NCBI GenBank assembly: GCA_030267965.1
Contig: BRYA01000062.1
Location: 48,709-112,708, forward strand
Origin: Triparma columacea
Lineage: Eukaryota > Sar > Bolidophyceae > Parmales > Triparmaceae
Direction: 5' to 3'
Length of the DNA: 64,000 bases
Part shown: positions 1-10,151 of the stretch, piece after piece
How positions within the stretch are numbered: position 1 is the first letter of the stretch
Layout of the letters: each line of letters starts with the position of its first letter
Program-made: the position numbers and the translations under genes
Notes under the pieces: generated by a model
The model's database searches: none
The model's input: only the letters and a program-made list of their open reading frames with translations
Told to the model about the DNA's origin: nothing

Positions 1-270
1 CTCCTCCTCCTCCATCCTCCTACTTATCTCACCCTGAGTTGTTCGTGCTTGGCGGAGTTTAGCTGTTAATAGGAATAGAATTCGCTCCGTTTCCGCCTCT
101 GATTCGTTGGTTAATTTGGAGAGGTGGGAACGGAGGGTTGTGCATTCGAGGGTTTTCTTTGCAAGGAGAGACTTTGTGGCGCGTAACTCGGATTGGAGGG
201 AAGAGATTGTAGAGGAGGAAGTAGGGGAGGGGTCGGGGGAGGGAGTTTCTTTTGTGCTAGAAGAAGACAT
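1..270 (-). CDS. N-terminal part of a coiled-coil-like protein, cut by the window edge
   Basis: Reading the minus strand from ATG 270-268, the frame is open to base 1 (90 codons). The start is Ser/Thr/Pro-rich (MSSSSTKETPSPDPSPTSSS). It is followed by an amphipathic stretch rich in Leu, Glu, Arg and Lys (for example LQSELRATKSLLAKKTLE) that looks like a coiled coil. A GGTGAG at 33-28 resembles the usual splice donor of this region, so coding may stop near base 33 and the rest may be intron. I do not recognise the family, and its function is unknown. Confidence 0.5.
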   Translation of the reverse strand, partial: MSSSSTKETPSPDPSPTSSSTISSLQSELRATKSLLAKKTLECTTLRSHLSKLTNESEAETERILFLLTAKLRQARTTQGEISRRMEEEE

Positions 271-1895
271 TTGGGAGGGAAACTAAACGATTGGTGGGGT
301 TTGGAAACTATAAGGAGCTAGGACGTATGAGATATTCGATGTGGTGGGTTTTTTGGGTGGATTTTGAGATTGACAGCAGTCCGGTGAGCTTGGCTAATTT
401 TAGGAAAATGGGCAATGTGAGATAGATCATTTTGCCATTTTTGCCCTGGCTCAAAATGAAATAACCATGAAGTACGTTTTTTGGGGTGAAAAAGCATGGA
501 CTAGTTCTGCATTATTATTAATATCAACGTCGTAGCGTCGCACGAGAGAAGGGCCTCAGTGAGGGAAGAAAATAGAACTTCCCCCCCCAAAACCTCCCGA
601 GACCAACCCTTCCTAGGCCTCTGGCTCCTCAAGATTTCAACAAACATGCGATCAAAAAGCGGAACTATGTTGCCCGCGAAGTCGTCTATCGAGTACTACC
701 TTTCGATCGCATGTTCCTAACTCTTCCAACCATTTAACCTCCTTCTCTCAAAACACCCCACTCCGGACCTTGAGAAATAATTAAAGAAAGCTGTGCCCTA
801 ACTTTCCTGAAATCCTCGAAACCGGGATATGGTTGCCTCATCTATCCTACTCTTCCCGAAAAAATTAAGGAAATCTACTTAGAAGAGTCCTTCAACTCTT
901 TGGTTGAAAGTGATCATTTTTAGTGCCAAAAAAAATCATATTAATTACGTCGTTGCGCATAATCTATTCGACCCCAACTCTTGTATTTATTACTGTTTTG
1001 GTATCGTAGTACGAGAAATAAAAACAAATGTCGTTAACACCATGAAAAAGCAGAAACCATGTCTGCTTCTATACCAATTTAGATACTTTTACGACCGCAA
1101 AAATTAACTTCGAAAGAATTCCGTGAAAGCGCTGTTATAGTTCTACCGATCACTAAAAATTTACCACGATACGTCGGAATCTTTCTGTTTAAATTTGTCA
1201 TCAAAAAAATCACTCTGACCCAACTCAGCTTCTTCAAGGAGTAGGGTAGTGAAATTGTTTATTCTGAAGCTTATGGGTATTTTCAGAGCTTAATATTTAG
1301 TAAACCGGCTTATCGCATTTTTAGCAACTCTCTACATTAATAGAGTTGCTATTAACGTACGTCTTGTATACTTTTATTTATCTTCTCCCCTAGATGGGCA
1401 ACCAAAACACACTAATATCCACTAATACAGCAATTTGGGGAAGCATAACCGCGTCTTGCTGTGTAATACGTATTAAAAATCTCTCAGATACCTTCTAACC
1501 TTCCCTACCTTTGATGTGGAGCCATAATTCTTCCTTTCCCTCCCCAAGTCGCTGAAAGTCTCCTGCCATTTCTCCATCGGATGACATTTAACGGGACTTT
1601 TAAGAGCACTCCGGTATCAAGTAATCAATATTTACCCTTGATACGGGATAAGAAGGAATAAAACGTTAAGTTGAAAACTCTGGGACCTTTTCCCAAAATA
1701 GCCTCGATCTATCTCACATGGCCCAAATTCCTACTTTTATTGGAGTGTTTGCGGGATTCAAGTTTTAGTTTATCAGGGAGAGAGAGACGTAAAAAGGTAT
1801 TTCCTAGAAAAAAGAATTTAGACCATTCTTCCCCCCCCATCCCTACCCCCCTACACATTCCTTTTGTGTGTTTGTGTGTGTGTTGTGTAACCCTC
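271..1895. other. gene-poor interval of about 1.6 kb
   Basis: No convincing gene is visible. The segment from about 900 to 1650 is AT-rich with only short open frames. The open frames near 1671-2150 are antisense to LSM12. The only structure I see is the inverted repeat at 643-715. It may hold the promoter of the gene at 1-270, LSM12 3' sequence, or decayed repeats. Confidence 0.5.
643..715. repeat. perfect 11-bp inverted repeat (potential hairpin)
   Basis: AACATGCGATC at 643-653 is exactly complementary to GATCGCATGTT at 705-715, leaving a 51-nt loop. It lies in otherwise featureless sequence. It could be a structured RNA, a transposon remnant or chance; nothing else supports a function. 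Confidence 0.35.
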
Positions 1896-2549
1896 TCAGT
1901 TGTTCGCCGCCTTCTCCACAATCATCCTAATCCTCTCCGTCCCTTTCTCCTCCCCCTTCCCTACCCACCCCACATTCCCTCCCCCATAAGGTTCCTCAAC
2001 AATAATATCCCCCAAAACTTCAATATTAACATCCCTCCCCCCCTTCCTCCCTCCGATGCTCCTGTTGGTCCATTTAACTTCCTTGCAAGCCTTCAGCAAA
2101 ACCTCAAATACCTTCTGTCCGACCGGTCCAACATTATCGTTCCTATGTAAAAGCGCGTCGTCCACAAGACTCGTTTGGTAAGCCTCACGCTCCTGGAGTT
2201 TCTTCAGGTCTACACGACGTAGACTTACAGGGAAGGTATCACAGAGGTCTGCATCAGTAAGACGCACTTTGGGGGGGTGGAGTGTTAGTGTAACCATGTT
2301 ACTGTCCTGTTGTGGTGTCTCGTCCTTCCCCCCTTCCTTGACTATAATGTTGTCGAGGTGTAGTGTGGTTATGGTTACGGAGGTCGTGGTGTAGTCTAGG
2401 GGCACCTTGATTGTCACGGTGTTGGAGATCTCGTCGGTGCAATAGACGGACGCGTTGAGGGAGGGAGACTTGGAGAAGGAGGGAGGGTAGGTCAAGGTGC
2501 AGGGGGTTGTTACGGGGAGACGGTGCTCGAGAGAGAGGGGATCAGACAT
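1896..2549 (-). CDS. LSM12: LSM12 homologue (LSM domain plus anticodon-binding-like AD domain)
   Basis: A single-exon protein of 217 residues. I chose ATG 2549-2547 (MSDPLSLEHRL) because the frame upstream is low-complexity TG-repeat sequence read as protein. Residues 1-70 fit a small beta-rich LSM-like fold. Residues from about 110 to the end match the LSM12 AD domain: the V-x-L-x-x-L block, GPVGQKVFEVLLKACKEVKW, a two-strand Val/Ile segment, a PPY-like EEPYGGGN, then the closing R-x-I-V-E-K helix. Human LSM12 has the same order and a similar length. LSM12 proteins associate with ataxin-2-type RNP complexes and, in animals, with NAADP signalling; which applies here is unknown. Confidence 0.8.
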   Translation of the reverse strand: MSDPLSLEHRLPVTTPCTLTYPPSFSKSPSLNASVYCTDEISNTVTIKVPLDYTTTSVTITTLHLDNIIVKEGGKDETPQQDSNMVTLTLHPPKVRLTDADLCDTFPVSLRRVDLKKLQEREAYQTSLVDDALLHRNDNVGPVGQKVFEVLLKACKEVKWTNRSIGGRKGGRDVNIEVLGDIIVEEPYGGGNVGWVGKGEEKGTERIRMIVEKAANN

Positions 2550-2589
2550 GGTTGGAGCCGGGGGGGTGGGAGGGAGGGGGGGGTTGTTT

Positions 2590-2866
2590 GGGTTTGTTGT
2601 GTTGGTGTGTGTGTGTGTAGTGAATTTAGTTGTTGTTGAGTACGTTCTTTGATCTACGTGTGTGTGTATATGGCGTGTTAATTGGTGGGGTGGTGGTTGT
2701 ATGTGGGATTGTATGTATGTGTTTTTATACACTGCACTGATGGTTTGTGTGTGGGAGGGGTTATGGGTGTTGGTGTGTGAGTTACGGTGGCGGTGTGAGT
2801 TAGGGTGGCGGTATGTATGTGTGTGTGCGTGTGTATGTGTGTGTGTGTATGTGTATGTATAAAATG
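2590..2866. repeat. TG-rich simple-sequence region upstream of LSM12
   Basis: Interrupted (TG)n/(GTGTAT)n runs occupy much of 2590-2866, the densest at 2812-2862. They lie just upstream of the LSM12 start and create an artificial open frame on the minus strand. From 2867 to about 3185 I see no gene. Confidence 0.8.
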
Positions 2867-3186
2867 GTTGAAATAATGGTCCCAAAACCAAAAGTCCGTG
2901 ATGAAGATTATTTTCGGACCCGATTATATTTACACAAACTGCGTTAATATGATTTATGTAGACATTTATGGACACGTTATAGACAATAAACGTCGTGGGA
3001 TCTAGTCTTATCGTCAAATATGCCTTAGAACTCTTCAAATCTACGAACCTCAAAATTGACCCAAAGAAGCGAAAAAAAGGCTCAGAAGACGGTGGCCCGT
3101 CGGTCTGGCGTCGCCTCCTTTACATAAGCCTCACCTTAGAGGGTGGTCGTCGCCCAGCCCTACGCCAGACCCATGGGCTTCGGTGA

Positions 3187-3605
3187 GCCCTTGAGGCCGA
3201 GGTTGAGGCCCTGGCCCGCCATGGGGTGGACGCCGTGGGCGGCGTCGCCCACCAGCACCTGCCCCTCCTTGTAGTTACGTTCCGGCGTGGTGGGCGAGGC
3301 CGAATTCGTCGACGCCGTGAACTCGGCCCTCCAGGCGGGCCCGTCCCGCTACCAGGCCGACACAGGCATCGACCTCGTAGATGACCTCGCCTCCACGCTT
3401 GTCAACGGCTTGAGCCTCGTCAACATTGAACGAGCCCAGCGTGCGGCCCATTCGCCGTGCCTCCCCTGTTGGACTCTCTGGGGAGCGAGAGGTTCCTCCT
3501 CCCCCTCCACGCCCATCACGCCGGAACGTACTACAAGGAGGGGCAGGTGCTGGTGGGCGAATTCCGAAAAGATCATGGAAAAAGATTGCAAAAATTTGTT
3601 GTTCT
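3187..3605. pseudogene. scrambled relic of a COQ6/UbiH-type FAD monooxygenase
   Basis: On the plus strand, 3281-3566 reads EAEFVDAVNSALQAGP, then after disruption LPLHAHHAGTYYKEGQVLVG and stops matching after the VG. On the minus strand, 3286-3189 reads EGQVLVGDAAHGVHPM-AGQGLNLGLK, the hallmark FAD-binding motif (GDAAH...HP.AGQG.N) that should directly follow. About 35 bp (AACGTA[A]CTACAAGGAGG... VLVGG) is present in both orientations. The conserved 3' part of the gene has therefore been inverted relative to the 5' part. The family hydroxylates the ubiquinone ring in mitochondria. There is no intact frame, so this cannot encode a working enzyme. Alternatives are an assembly inversion or a fragment captured by a transposon. 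Confidence 0.6.
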
Positions 3606-3629
3606 ACTAGGAATCGAATTTAATTCCAA

Positions 3630-4005
3630 ATGATCGTCGATATGTTTGTCAAAATGTTATTCCTAGGATTCTTAGTTGGATTCCTAGTTGCACCTTCGGT
3701 TTTTGGACTTGCTCCATCCTCTCTTATAGTTCAAGTGAGTAATTGTGTGAATTTTGCCGACACCTCAGTTCTGTATATATGGATTATATCTCTCTATATC
3801 GCTCCATATTGCTAAATTGATTGATATGTGCAGATATATGGATAGATACCAGCACAGATACCTCTTGGACGCATTTTTATACGCATTTTAGACACATTTT
3901 AGACACCCATCACGCCTAAAATACAGCATCACACCTTTTACACTCTATTACACACCTTTTACACACCCATCACACCCATCACACCCATCACACCATACGC
4001 ATACT

Positions 4006-4040
<35 letters not shown>

Positions 4041-5457
4041 TCCTACAAACACACAGAACAAAGGAGGAGGACATGGAGAGATTGGTTACCATACAGCAAT
4101 TGCCTTATCAAACATTGGTCATAAAGTTACCCTCCTCCAAGACTCATCCTGCGACAACACCAAGGTAAGAACAACACAAAGGTGTGTTGAGTGGTATCGC
4201 AAAGTTGTTGAAGATGTTGAATGTTGTTTGTTCCGCTGATGTAAATATACCACAATCAGCATTTCGTTATGATATGCGACGTGCATTTCGGAGACACGCG
4301 CAATGATTTAACGCCAGTAAGGTGAAAATGGCTGCCAAACGACCATACTGAGGAACAAACACATGACAACAACAAGCTGTAGTAGGTTAACACTGTACCT
4401 TCCTGTCGTAGAGTCACCTAACACACATCTTCAATCACACTCGATATCCGCTATCCCCCCTCTCCTCCTACACACACGCACACATTCGACGATGCAGGTA
4501 AGGAAGGAGAGAAGGAGAGGTATCACGACGTTGTTTGTGTGTTAAGTGTCCCCCTTAATTAAGTGCTAATGAACTAACTTTTCCCCAACCCAAACAACAC
4601 CCCCACACCTAAACACCACTCAGGAGCCTTTCGCGTCCTACCCCTCCCTCCCCTCATCCGTGACCGTCGTTCCCTGCTCCATGTCCACCCTCCCCTCCTC
4701 CGTAACCTCTTCCACCTACCACACAATAATCGACAACTACTCCAAAAGCCCAGACTCCCCATTCTCCCAAGCCCTCTGTGACCTCGGGAAAACTTGCAGT
4801 AAATACCTTTACATATCATCTGCTGGTATATACGACCCCCCACCTACACACGGTACTGATGATGGGGGTCCTTTACTTGAATCCTTCCCTGTGAAGGAAA
4901 CGAAAGGTCAGGCTCAGTTTGAGGATTTATTATCCTCCTCCTCCGTCCCACTCTTCGCATTCAGACCGCAATACATTTACGGACCTAAAGCTAATAAATT
5001 CTCATACCTGGACTGGTATTTCTCACGCATTACATCATCAAAACCACTACCCATACCAGGGACTGGGAAACAAATGGTCTCACTTACGAACGCTGTTGAT
5101 GTCGCGGATCTACTTAAGTCATGCACCGAATCTGAGAATGCTATACCTGGGGTGTATAATTGCGGGTCGGGGAAAGTATACTCTTACAATGAGGTCGCAT
5201 CCATGTGCGGTAAGGTTGCAAATATGGATGCTCACATTGTGAATTACAACGCAGACGTTAAAGGGAAAGGTGAATTCCCATTCCGTCCTAACAACTTTCA
5301 CGTAGTACCTACTAAAGCGAAGGAGACATGGGGATGGGAGGGTGGGAATATGGACCTTGAAGGTGACCTTAAGTGGTATTATGATGACTTTTTGAAGAGA
5401 GGTGGAGGGGGAGGAGGGTTTGAAAAAGATGAAGAGATACTTGCTGTTGAGGCTTGA
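3630..5457 (+). CDS. CSP41-like NAD(P)-binding epimerase-fold protein, probably plastid-targeted
   Basis: Three exons are proposed: 3630-3734, 4057-4164 and 4624-5457 (donors GTGAGT and GTAAGA; all phase 0; 348 residues). Exon 1 encodes a hydrophobic signal peptide ending in APSVFGLAPSS, reminiscent of bipartite plastid leaders in algae with secondary plastids. Exon 2 supplies a Rossmann nucleotide loop (GGGHGEIGY). Exon 3 carries blocks typical of CSP41 chloroplast RNA-binding proteins: YLYISSAGIY, VKETKGQAQFEDLL, FRPQYIYGPK and LDWYFSRI. CSP41 proteins bind stem-loop RNAs in the chloroplast and derive from sugar epimerases. The plastid location is inferred from the leader. It converges on the ARM-repeat gene 212 bp away. 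Confidence 0.75.
4012..4040. repeat. (AC)n microsatellite inside an intron
   Basis: A run of about 14 AC units lies just upstream of the acceptor of the first intron of the CSP41-like gene, serving as or next to its pyrimidine tract. It is preceded by imperfect CACACCCAT repeats from about 3905. Confidence 0.85.
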
Positions 5458-5669
5458 TCTATTTTTTCCTGAAGAAGAAGGGCATTGCAAATGCGGGGGG
5501 GGGGGAGGCGAAGTTGGACGGGGGGCTTATTTCATGAGGCTTTCCAAGCCACTATGTTAAGAAAGGTTATTGAGTCTCCTTATTTTAGTGACAACAAAAA
5601 CAACAATCTTCTTTAAACCCCCTCTCCCCTCCGTCTTGCTGTCCCCCTCCTTCCCCCCTTCCCTGTCCT

Positions 5670-8600
5670 TCAGTCGTCGTCCCACGGTACAATAGGGAGT
5701 CTAAACTCCCCCATAGGTGTCCCTGGTGTTCCTATAATCCCCCCCCTACTTTTCGCAAGTGGTGTATGAACTTGTTGACCCCAAGGGATCGCCTTCTCAC
5801 CCTCACCTCCTCCTACCCCCCCCCGTAAAGCGCCCCCCTGGGGACTTGGGGGAAACTCATCGTACCCAACAGGTGTGAAGACAACCCTGTGCCCAGCGCT
5901 GTTAAGGGAGTACGAGGGGCTACCCCAGGGGCTCTGTGGTAGTTGGCCTGATCCTACCCCAGATCCAACCCCGGGGGGAGTTGAGATATGGGAGGGGCTT
6001 GGAGGGTTGCCTAAAGGCAACCTGAAGCTGACCTTACTGAGAGGCCTGTTGGTGTCAAAGTCGTCGCTATTGACCTTCAAGGCGAAGCTAGACTTCCTCC
6101 TCAAAGCGCTCCTCGGTGGCAGCTGGTTAACAGCTGGGGAGGTGGGTTTTCCAAACCCAGGTGACGCCGGCTTGCCGAATCCCGGCGATGCTGCCTTCCC
6201 CTGGGGGCTCTGTAGCATCCCCTCGAGGTGTGACCCCTGAGTTTTCCCGAACGATGGGGAGCTCGGTATCCCGAACGCACCCGTCTCCCCCCACCCCTTC
6301 CCTCCAGACCCCGACCCCTCCTCCTTGAGCCCCCCATCTTCCGCGAACTTGAACTCCTCCATGAACCCCTTCATGTCAACCTTCTGGGACGGTATCTTAA
6401 CCTTTGCTCCCAAAGCATCGAACGTCGCTGGCTGGCTATTGAGGGTTGACGCTAGGAGGGGTGAGGGGGATCGCCTGCCTACACGACTAGGAACGCCCCT
6501 GCTGCCACCCCTGCTGCCACCCCTGCTGCCACCCCTGCTGCCACCCCTGCTGCCACCCCCACTACCGACCCCGCTACCGCCCCTGCTACTGCCCCTGCTA
6601 CCGCCCCTGCTACCACCCTTGCTCCCCCCCTCCCCCCTCCCCTCGCTAAGCACGTACACCCCAGCTTTTTCGTTCCACTTGACCGGCCTATCCCTAGTCA
6701 TCGGCCTCTCGTCCTCCCCTATTGCCAGATTCACGGGCTCAAAGAAAGGGGTGGAGGGAGGGGAGGATAAAGCGGAACCGAGAGAACGAGAGGTGGAGAT
6801 GCGACTGCCGCCGCCCCTACTACCACCGCCCCTACTACCACCGCCCCTACTACCACCGCCCCTACTACCACCCCTGCTCCCCTGCCTACTATTCCCCCGA
6901 CTCGGCACGTAGAGCTGCGTAATTTTATCGAGTCTGTGCAGGTCAAACTCCTTCTGCGTGTTGAATAGATTGTCCATGCACTCCGGCACGAACGGGTGCC
7001 TCCCGACCCTCCACCCCTTCTTCACTAAGAGGCTTGTGATGTTCGATCTTATCTTCTCGTCGATCACCAAATCCTCTTCGTCCTCGCTCAACTCAGCCAG
7101 ATCCTCCTCTCCGACCTGCTCCGAGAGGGCTACCTTCAGATTATTTATCTCTTCGTCGTCGGCCTCGGTCGAGTAAGCGTAGCTGCTGACGCTGCCCAAG
7201 CTGCTGGCGGAGGTGAGGGACTTGCGGTCGGAGGAATCGTGGCGGGTTCCGCCGGCGGCGAAAGATTGGAGGTATTGGATTGCGAAGCTAAGCTGTTTCC
7301 TGGAGATCGCGAAAGGGGAAATACGGTTGAGAATAATGACGTACAGAACTCCTCGTCTTGAGTCACCAACCCTCCCCCCCAAACCTTTCCTGGGCTCATT
7401 TCATTTCGCCCGCCACATCTCCCCCCCCCCCCCTCTCTCACCTGAATACCCTCTGCACACTCCACTGCTTCCTCAACTCCCACACCTTCTGCAAACACAA
7501 CAACCCCCCGCTCCTCCATATCATCCTCCCAAAGTCTTCATCAACGAAGCAAACCCTCATGAAGATTTGCGTCCCCGTCCACTGCACGATGCTGTCGTAC
7601 GGAAGATCCCGCATCGCCGCCACTACCGCCGGTATCACCCCTGCCCTATAAGCCGTCCTCATCCCCTCAATCCCCCCCGTCCTGTCCAGGCATATGTTGA
7701 GCAGCAGCTTGCACGCGGCCCTCTGCACGAAGGCGTTCCCCTCGAACCTGTCCATCGCCTCCACCACCAGCCTCAGCCCGTCGAGCTGCACGATCTCGGC
7801 GCTCCTGCCGTCCAGGCTGAGGCTCCCCATGGCCTCGCTCCCCCTGACCTGCACGTTGACGCTGTCCGCTCCCCCCTCCATCTCCCCCACGATCTTCCCA
7901 ACGTTCCTCTCCGCTACGCCCTCGTCGATCTTGACAATGCGAGTGATCGCCTTCGCGAGGTCCTCGAGCCTCTGCTTCTCAGCCCTCCTGGCCCTCCTCC
8001 TAAAAAACGTCTTGTTCCCCCCTCCCCCCCCTGACCCAGACTCGGCGGGATTGACGTCCCACTTGGGATCGTGCTTTGCACCGCACATTTCGCAAACATA
8101 GACGAGCTTGAAATTCCTGAACTCGCACTTGGCGTTGTCGCAGTACCAGTCTATTTTGAGCTTCTTGGTCTGCTTGAACTTCTCAAACATTTTCACGGCC
8201 TTCTTCTCGCCCTTGATCCATCTCTTGTACTCCAGCTTCTTAGTGCTAAGAAACTTGTACTTCTTCTCCTCAAGCTCCTTCTTGTAGCGTTTCTCTTCCA
8301 CCTTGCTCATTACATCTGCCCTGGCCATATTATTTAATTCCAGCCTCTCGTTCTGCCTCTCGTCCACCTTGACCCACATGGGAGGCATGGCCTTGGCAAG
8401 GAGATAATTGGCAACCTTAAAGCAGAAATCGTTCACTTTTCGGGCGTAATTGGCGCGCTTCCCCTCCAGCTCGCTCGTCGCGAGGTCCTCGATCAGCATG
8501 AGCTGACGCTCCGCATTCTCCCTTTCCATTTCCGCCATTTTCGCCGCAGTGTTGCGACTGATCCAAGGCGGAATTGGGGTCTCCCAGCTGTTGTCGTATT

Positions 8601-9252
8601 CGTCGTCTCTCTTGAAGCGCCATGTCTTCAGTAGCTTCAGGAGCTGGGTGGGTGGTAAAGAATTGAAGGGACTAGGGTGCTTCGGGTCACTCTCATGCAA
8701 CGAGGCGAAGCGCTTGAAAAGCTTCTCGTCCGCCTGCTTAGAGGCGCTAAATTCCGAGTAGTTGTGGTAGTAGTGCTTCAAGAATTCCTTCCGTTCCGTC
8801 CCCTTGGCTGGGGGTGTTGCGTTCATGTCTCTCGTGCCCGAGGCCATCAACTTGGCGAAGAAATTCATTTGAGGGGCTTGCTGGGTCGACGACGCCGGAG
8901 TCTGGGGGGGTGACATAGATGATGTCGATGAAGCCCCGGAATCCGACTCGTCGGAATCAGAGTCGTCCCTGTAATACTTGTTCCCAGTTGTTCGAGGAGG
9001 GAGGGGCGCCAGTACCTGCTCTGGGATCATTGATGGCACCGGGGCAGTGTGCCTCCTCAATGCGGCGTCCGATAATGAGCTTTGACTCGAGCGAGAAGAG
9101 CCAGAAGGGGAGCCTTGCCTTTCATCCTCTTCTGGAGGACCAACAGTCTCGAGGGGAGGATTAGGCTTGACCCCCAGGGGAGGAGCACGAGGCAATTTCC
9201 TTGGGCGCCTCTTCCGGCGTGGTGGCAACGAGGCCCCATAGTTGCCCAACAT
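5670..9252 (-). CDS. large ARM-repeat protein with RanBP2-type zinc finger and Gly-Ser-Arg repeats
   Basis: Two exons, 9252-7442 and 7299-5670 (intron GTGAGA...CCAG), give 1146 residues. I start at ATG 9252; the frame extends a little upstream but only to GTG. The N-terminal third is basic and Ser-rich. A charged helical region follows, then a RanBP2-like zinc finger (W-x-C-x4-C...N...C-x2-C, in DWYCDNAKCEFRNF ... YVCEMCGAKHD). Next come armadillo-like helices (VQRAACKLLLNICLD, AGVIPAVVAAMRD), and the splice joins SVQRVFR to KQLSFAIQYLQ inside the last of these. The C-terminal third is disordered, with two blocks of GGSR/GGGSR repeats (DNA 6495-6620 and 6800-6895). RanBP2 fingers usually bind ubiquitin, RNA or Ran. 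The role here is unknown. Confidence 0.7.
6495..6895 (-). repeat. in-frame GGSR / GGGSR coding minisatellites
   Basis: Two arrays of 12- and 15-bp units (GCTGCCACCCCT at 6498-6560 with degenerate copies to 6620, and CTACCACCGCCC-like at 6805-6875) encode Gly-Ser-Arg repeats in the ARM-repeat protein. Unit length is a multiple of three, so copy-number change keeps the frame. The same arrays create long spurious frames on the plus strand. Confidence 0.85.
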
Positions 9253-9416
9253 CGCAGTCAGGGCTGGGTCCTTTCTCCACACAAAATTGAGAGCCCTTCT
9301 GAGAAAAAATTGAGTTAATAATCACACAGTCCCCAAACAGTTTAATTGTCAGATACTGAGTTCGTGGCGCATCTAAAATTCAGTAGGTTGAGGTTGTCAA
9401 CGCCTCTTCCTCAAAC

Positions 9417-10088
9417 ATGGCCAAGGTCAAGAATTTGTACTTCCTTCGACACGGGCAGGCATTTCATAATGTGCGAGCTGAACCAATGAGAGCAGCGGGC
9501 TGTACTTTCCAAGAGTTTTTGGATCAGATGAAGGAGGACGATAGTCTGGATTCCGCTCTGACGGAGGAGGGTATCGTCCAGGCCAAGGAAGCTAGTGACT
9601 CACCGATGTCTTCGCAGATCGCAGAGAAACTGGAGCTTTTAGTTTCCTCTCCATTGTCACGGTGTATAGACACAGCCGATTTGATCTTTCCTCGTCGAGA
9701 TCCCCCGACAAGGATCATCCTGGAGGAGGTTAGGGAGATTAATGGGCTGTTGCTGAATGGCAAGAGGCGCAAGCGGTCAATGCTGGAGAAGCTATATCCT
9801 CACTGGGACTTCAGCGGAGTCAGCAATGATGATGACGTGGATTGGACCGCTGATGAGCTTGAGAGTGATGAAAGTGTTAGGGCGAGAGGCTTGAAGGCAC
9901 TGGACCTCCTTTGGAGGAGGAACGAGACTGAGATCGCTATTGTCGCTCATGGTGGTTTCTTCCGGAAACTATTTTCGTCTTCTTCTGTTGTCGTCAAGGA
10001 TGATGTGGCCCGGTTCTCGAACTGTGAGTGTAAGGCTATGAAGTTTGTGCGCAAGGATGGGGTATACAGCATAGAGCAAGTTAGTTAA
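9417..10088 (+). CDS. histidine phosphatase superfamily protein (phosphoglycerate-mutase-like)
   Basis: A single-exon protein of 223 residues starting at ATG 9417. It has the catalytic RHG signature near the N-terminus (LYFLRHGQAFHNV, nucleophile His12), a conserved second arginine in SSPLSRCIDTA, and the distal catalytic His in IAIVAHGGFFR. It resembles fungal and plant phosphoglycerate-mutase-like proteins that have phosphatase rather than glycolytic mutase activity. The substrate cannot be read from sequence. It is divergent from the ARM-repeat gene, with 164 bp between starts, probably sharing a promoter. Confidence 0.85.
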   Translation: MAKVKNLYFLRHGQAFHNVRAEPMRAAGCTFQEFLDQMKEDDSLDSALTEEGIVQAKEASDSPMSSQIAEKLELLVSSPLSRCIDTADLIFPRRDPPTRIILEEVREINGLLLNGKRRKRSMLEKLYPHWDFSGVSNDDDVDWTADELESDESVRARGLKALDLLWRRNETEIAIVAHGGFFRKLFSSSSVVVKDDVARFSNCECKAMKFVRKDGVYSIEQVS

Positions 10089-10151
10089 TGCAGAACTGTT
10101 CTATTTTTGAAATTCTCTCTATGTTTTACTGAACTCTTCGTGATAAGAATC

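Noticed and set aside
904..1107. 67-codon open frame in AT-rich DNA
   Set aside because: No homology pattern, AT-rich low-complexity codons and no context supporting a gene.
1671..2150. 159-codon plus-strand frame
   Set aside because: Antisense to LSM12, with proline-rich composition expected from reading its purine-rich coding strand backwards.
6325..6912. 195-codon plus-strand Leu/Pro repeat frame
   Set aside because: Shadow of the GGSR minisatellites in the ARM-repeat protein on the other strand.
7213..8034. 273-codon plus-strand frame
   Set aside because: Antisense to the ARM domain and crosses the intron of that gene; no domain recognised.
9253..9282. GTG start extending the ARM-repeat protein upstream
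   Set aside because: Non-ATG start, and no upstream exon with matching phase could be found.
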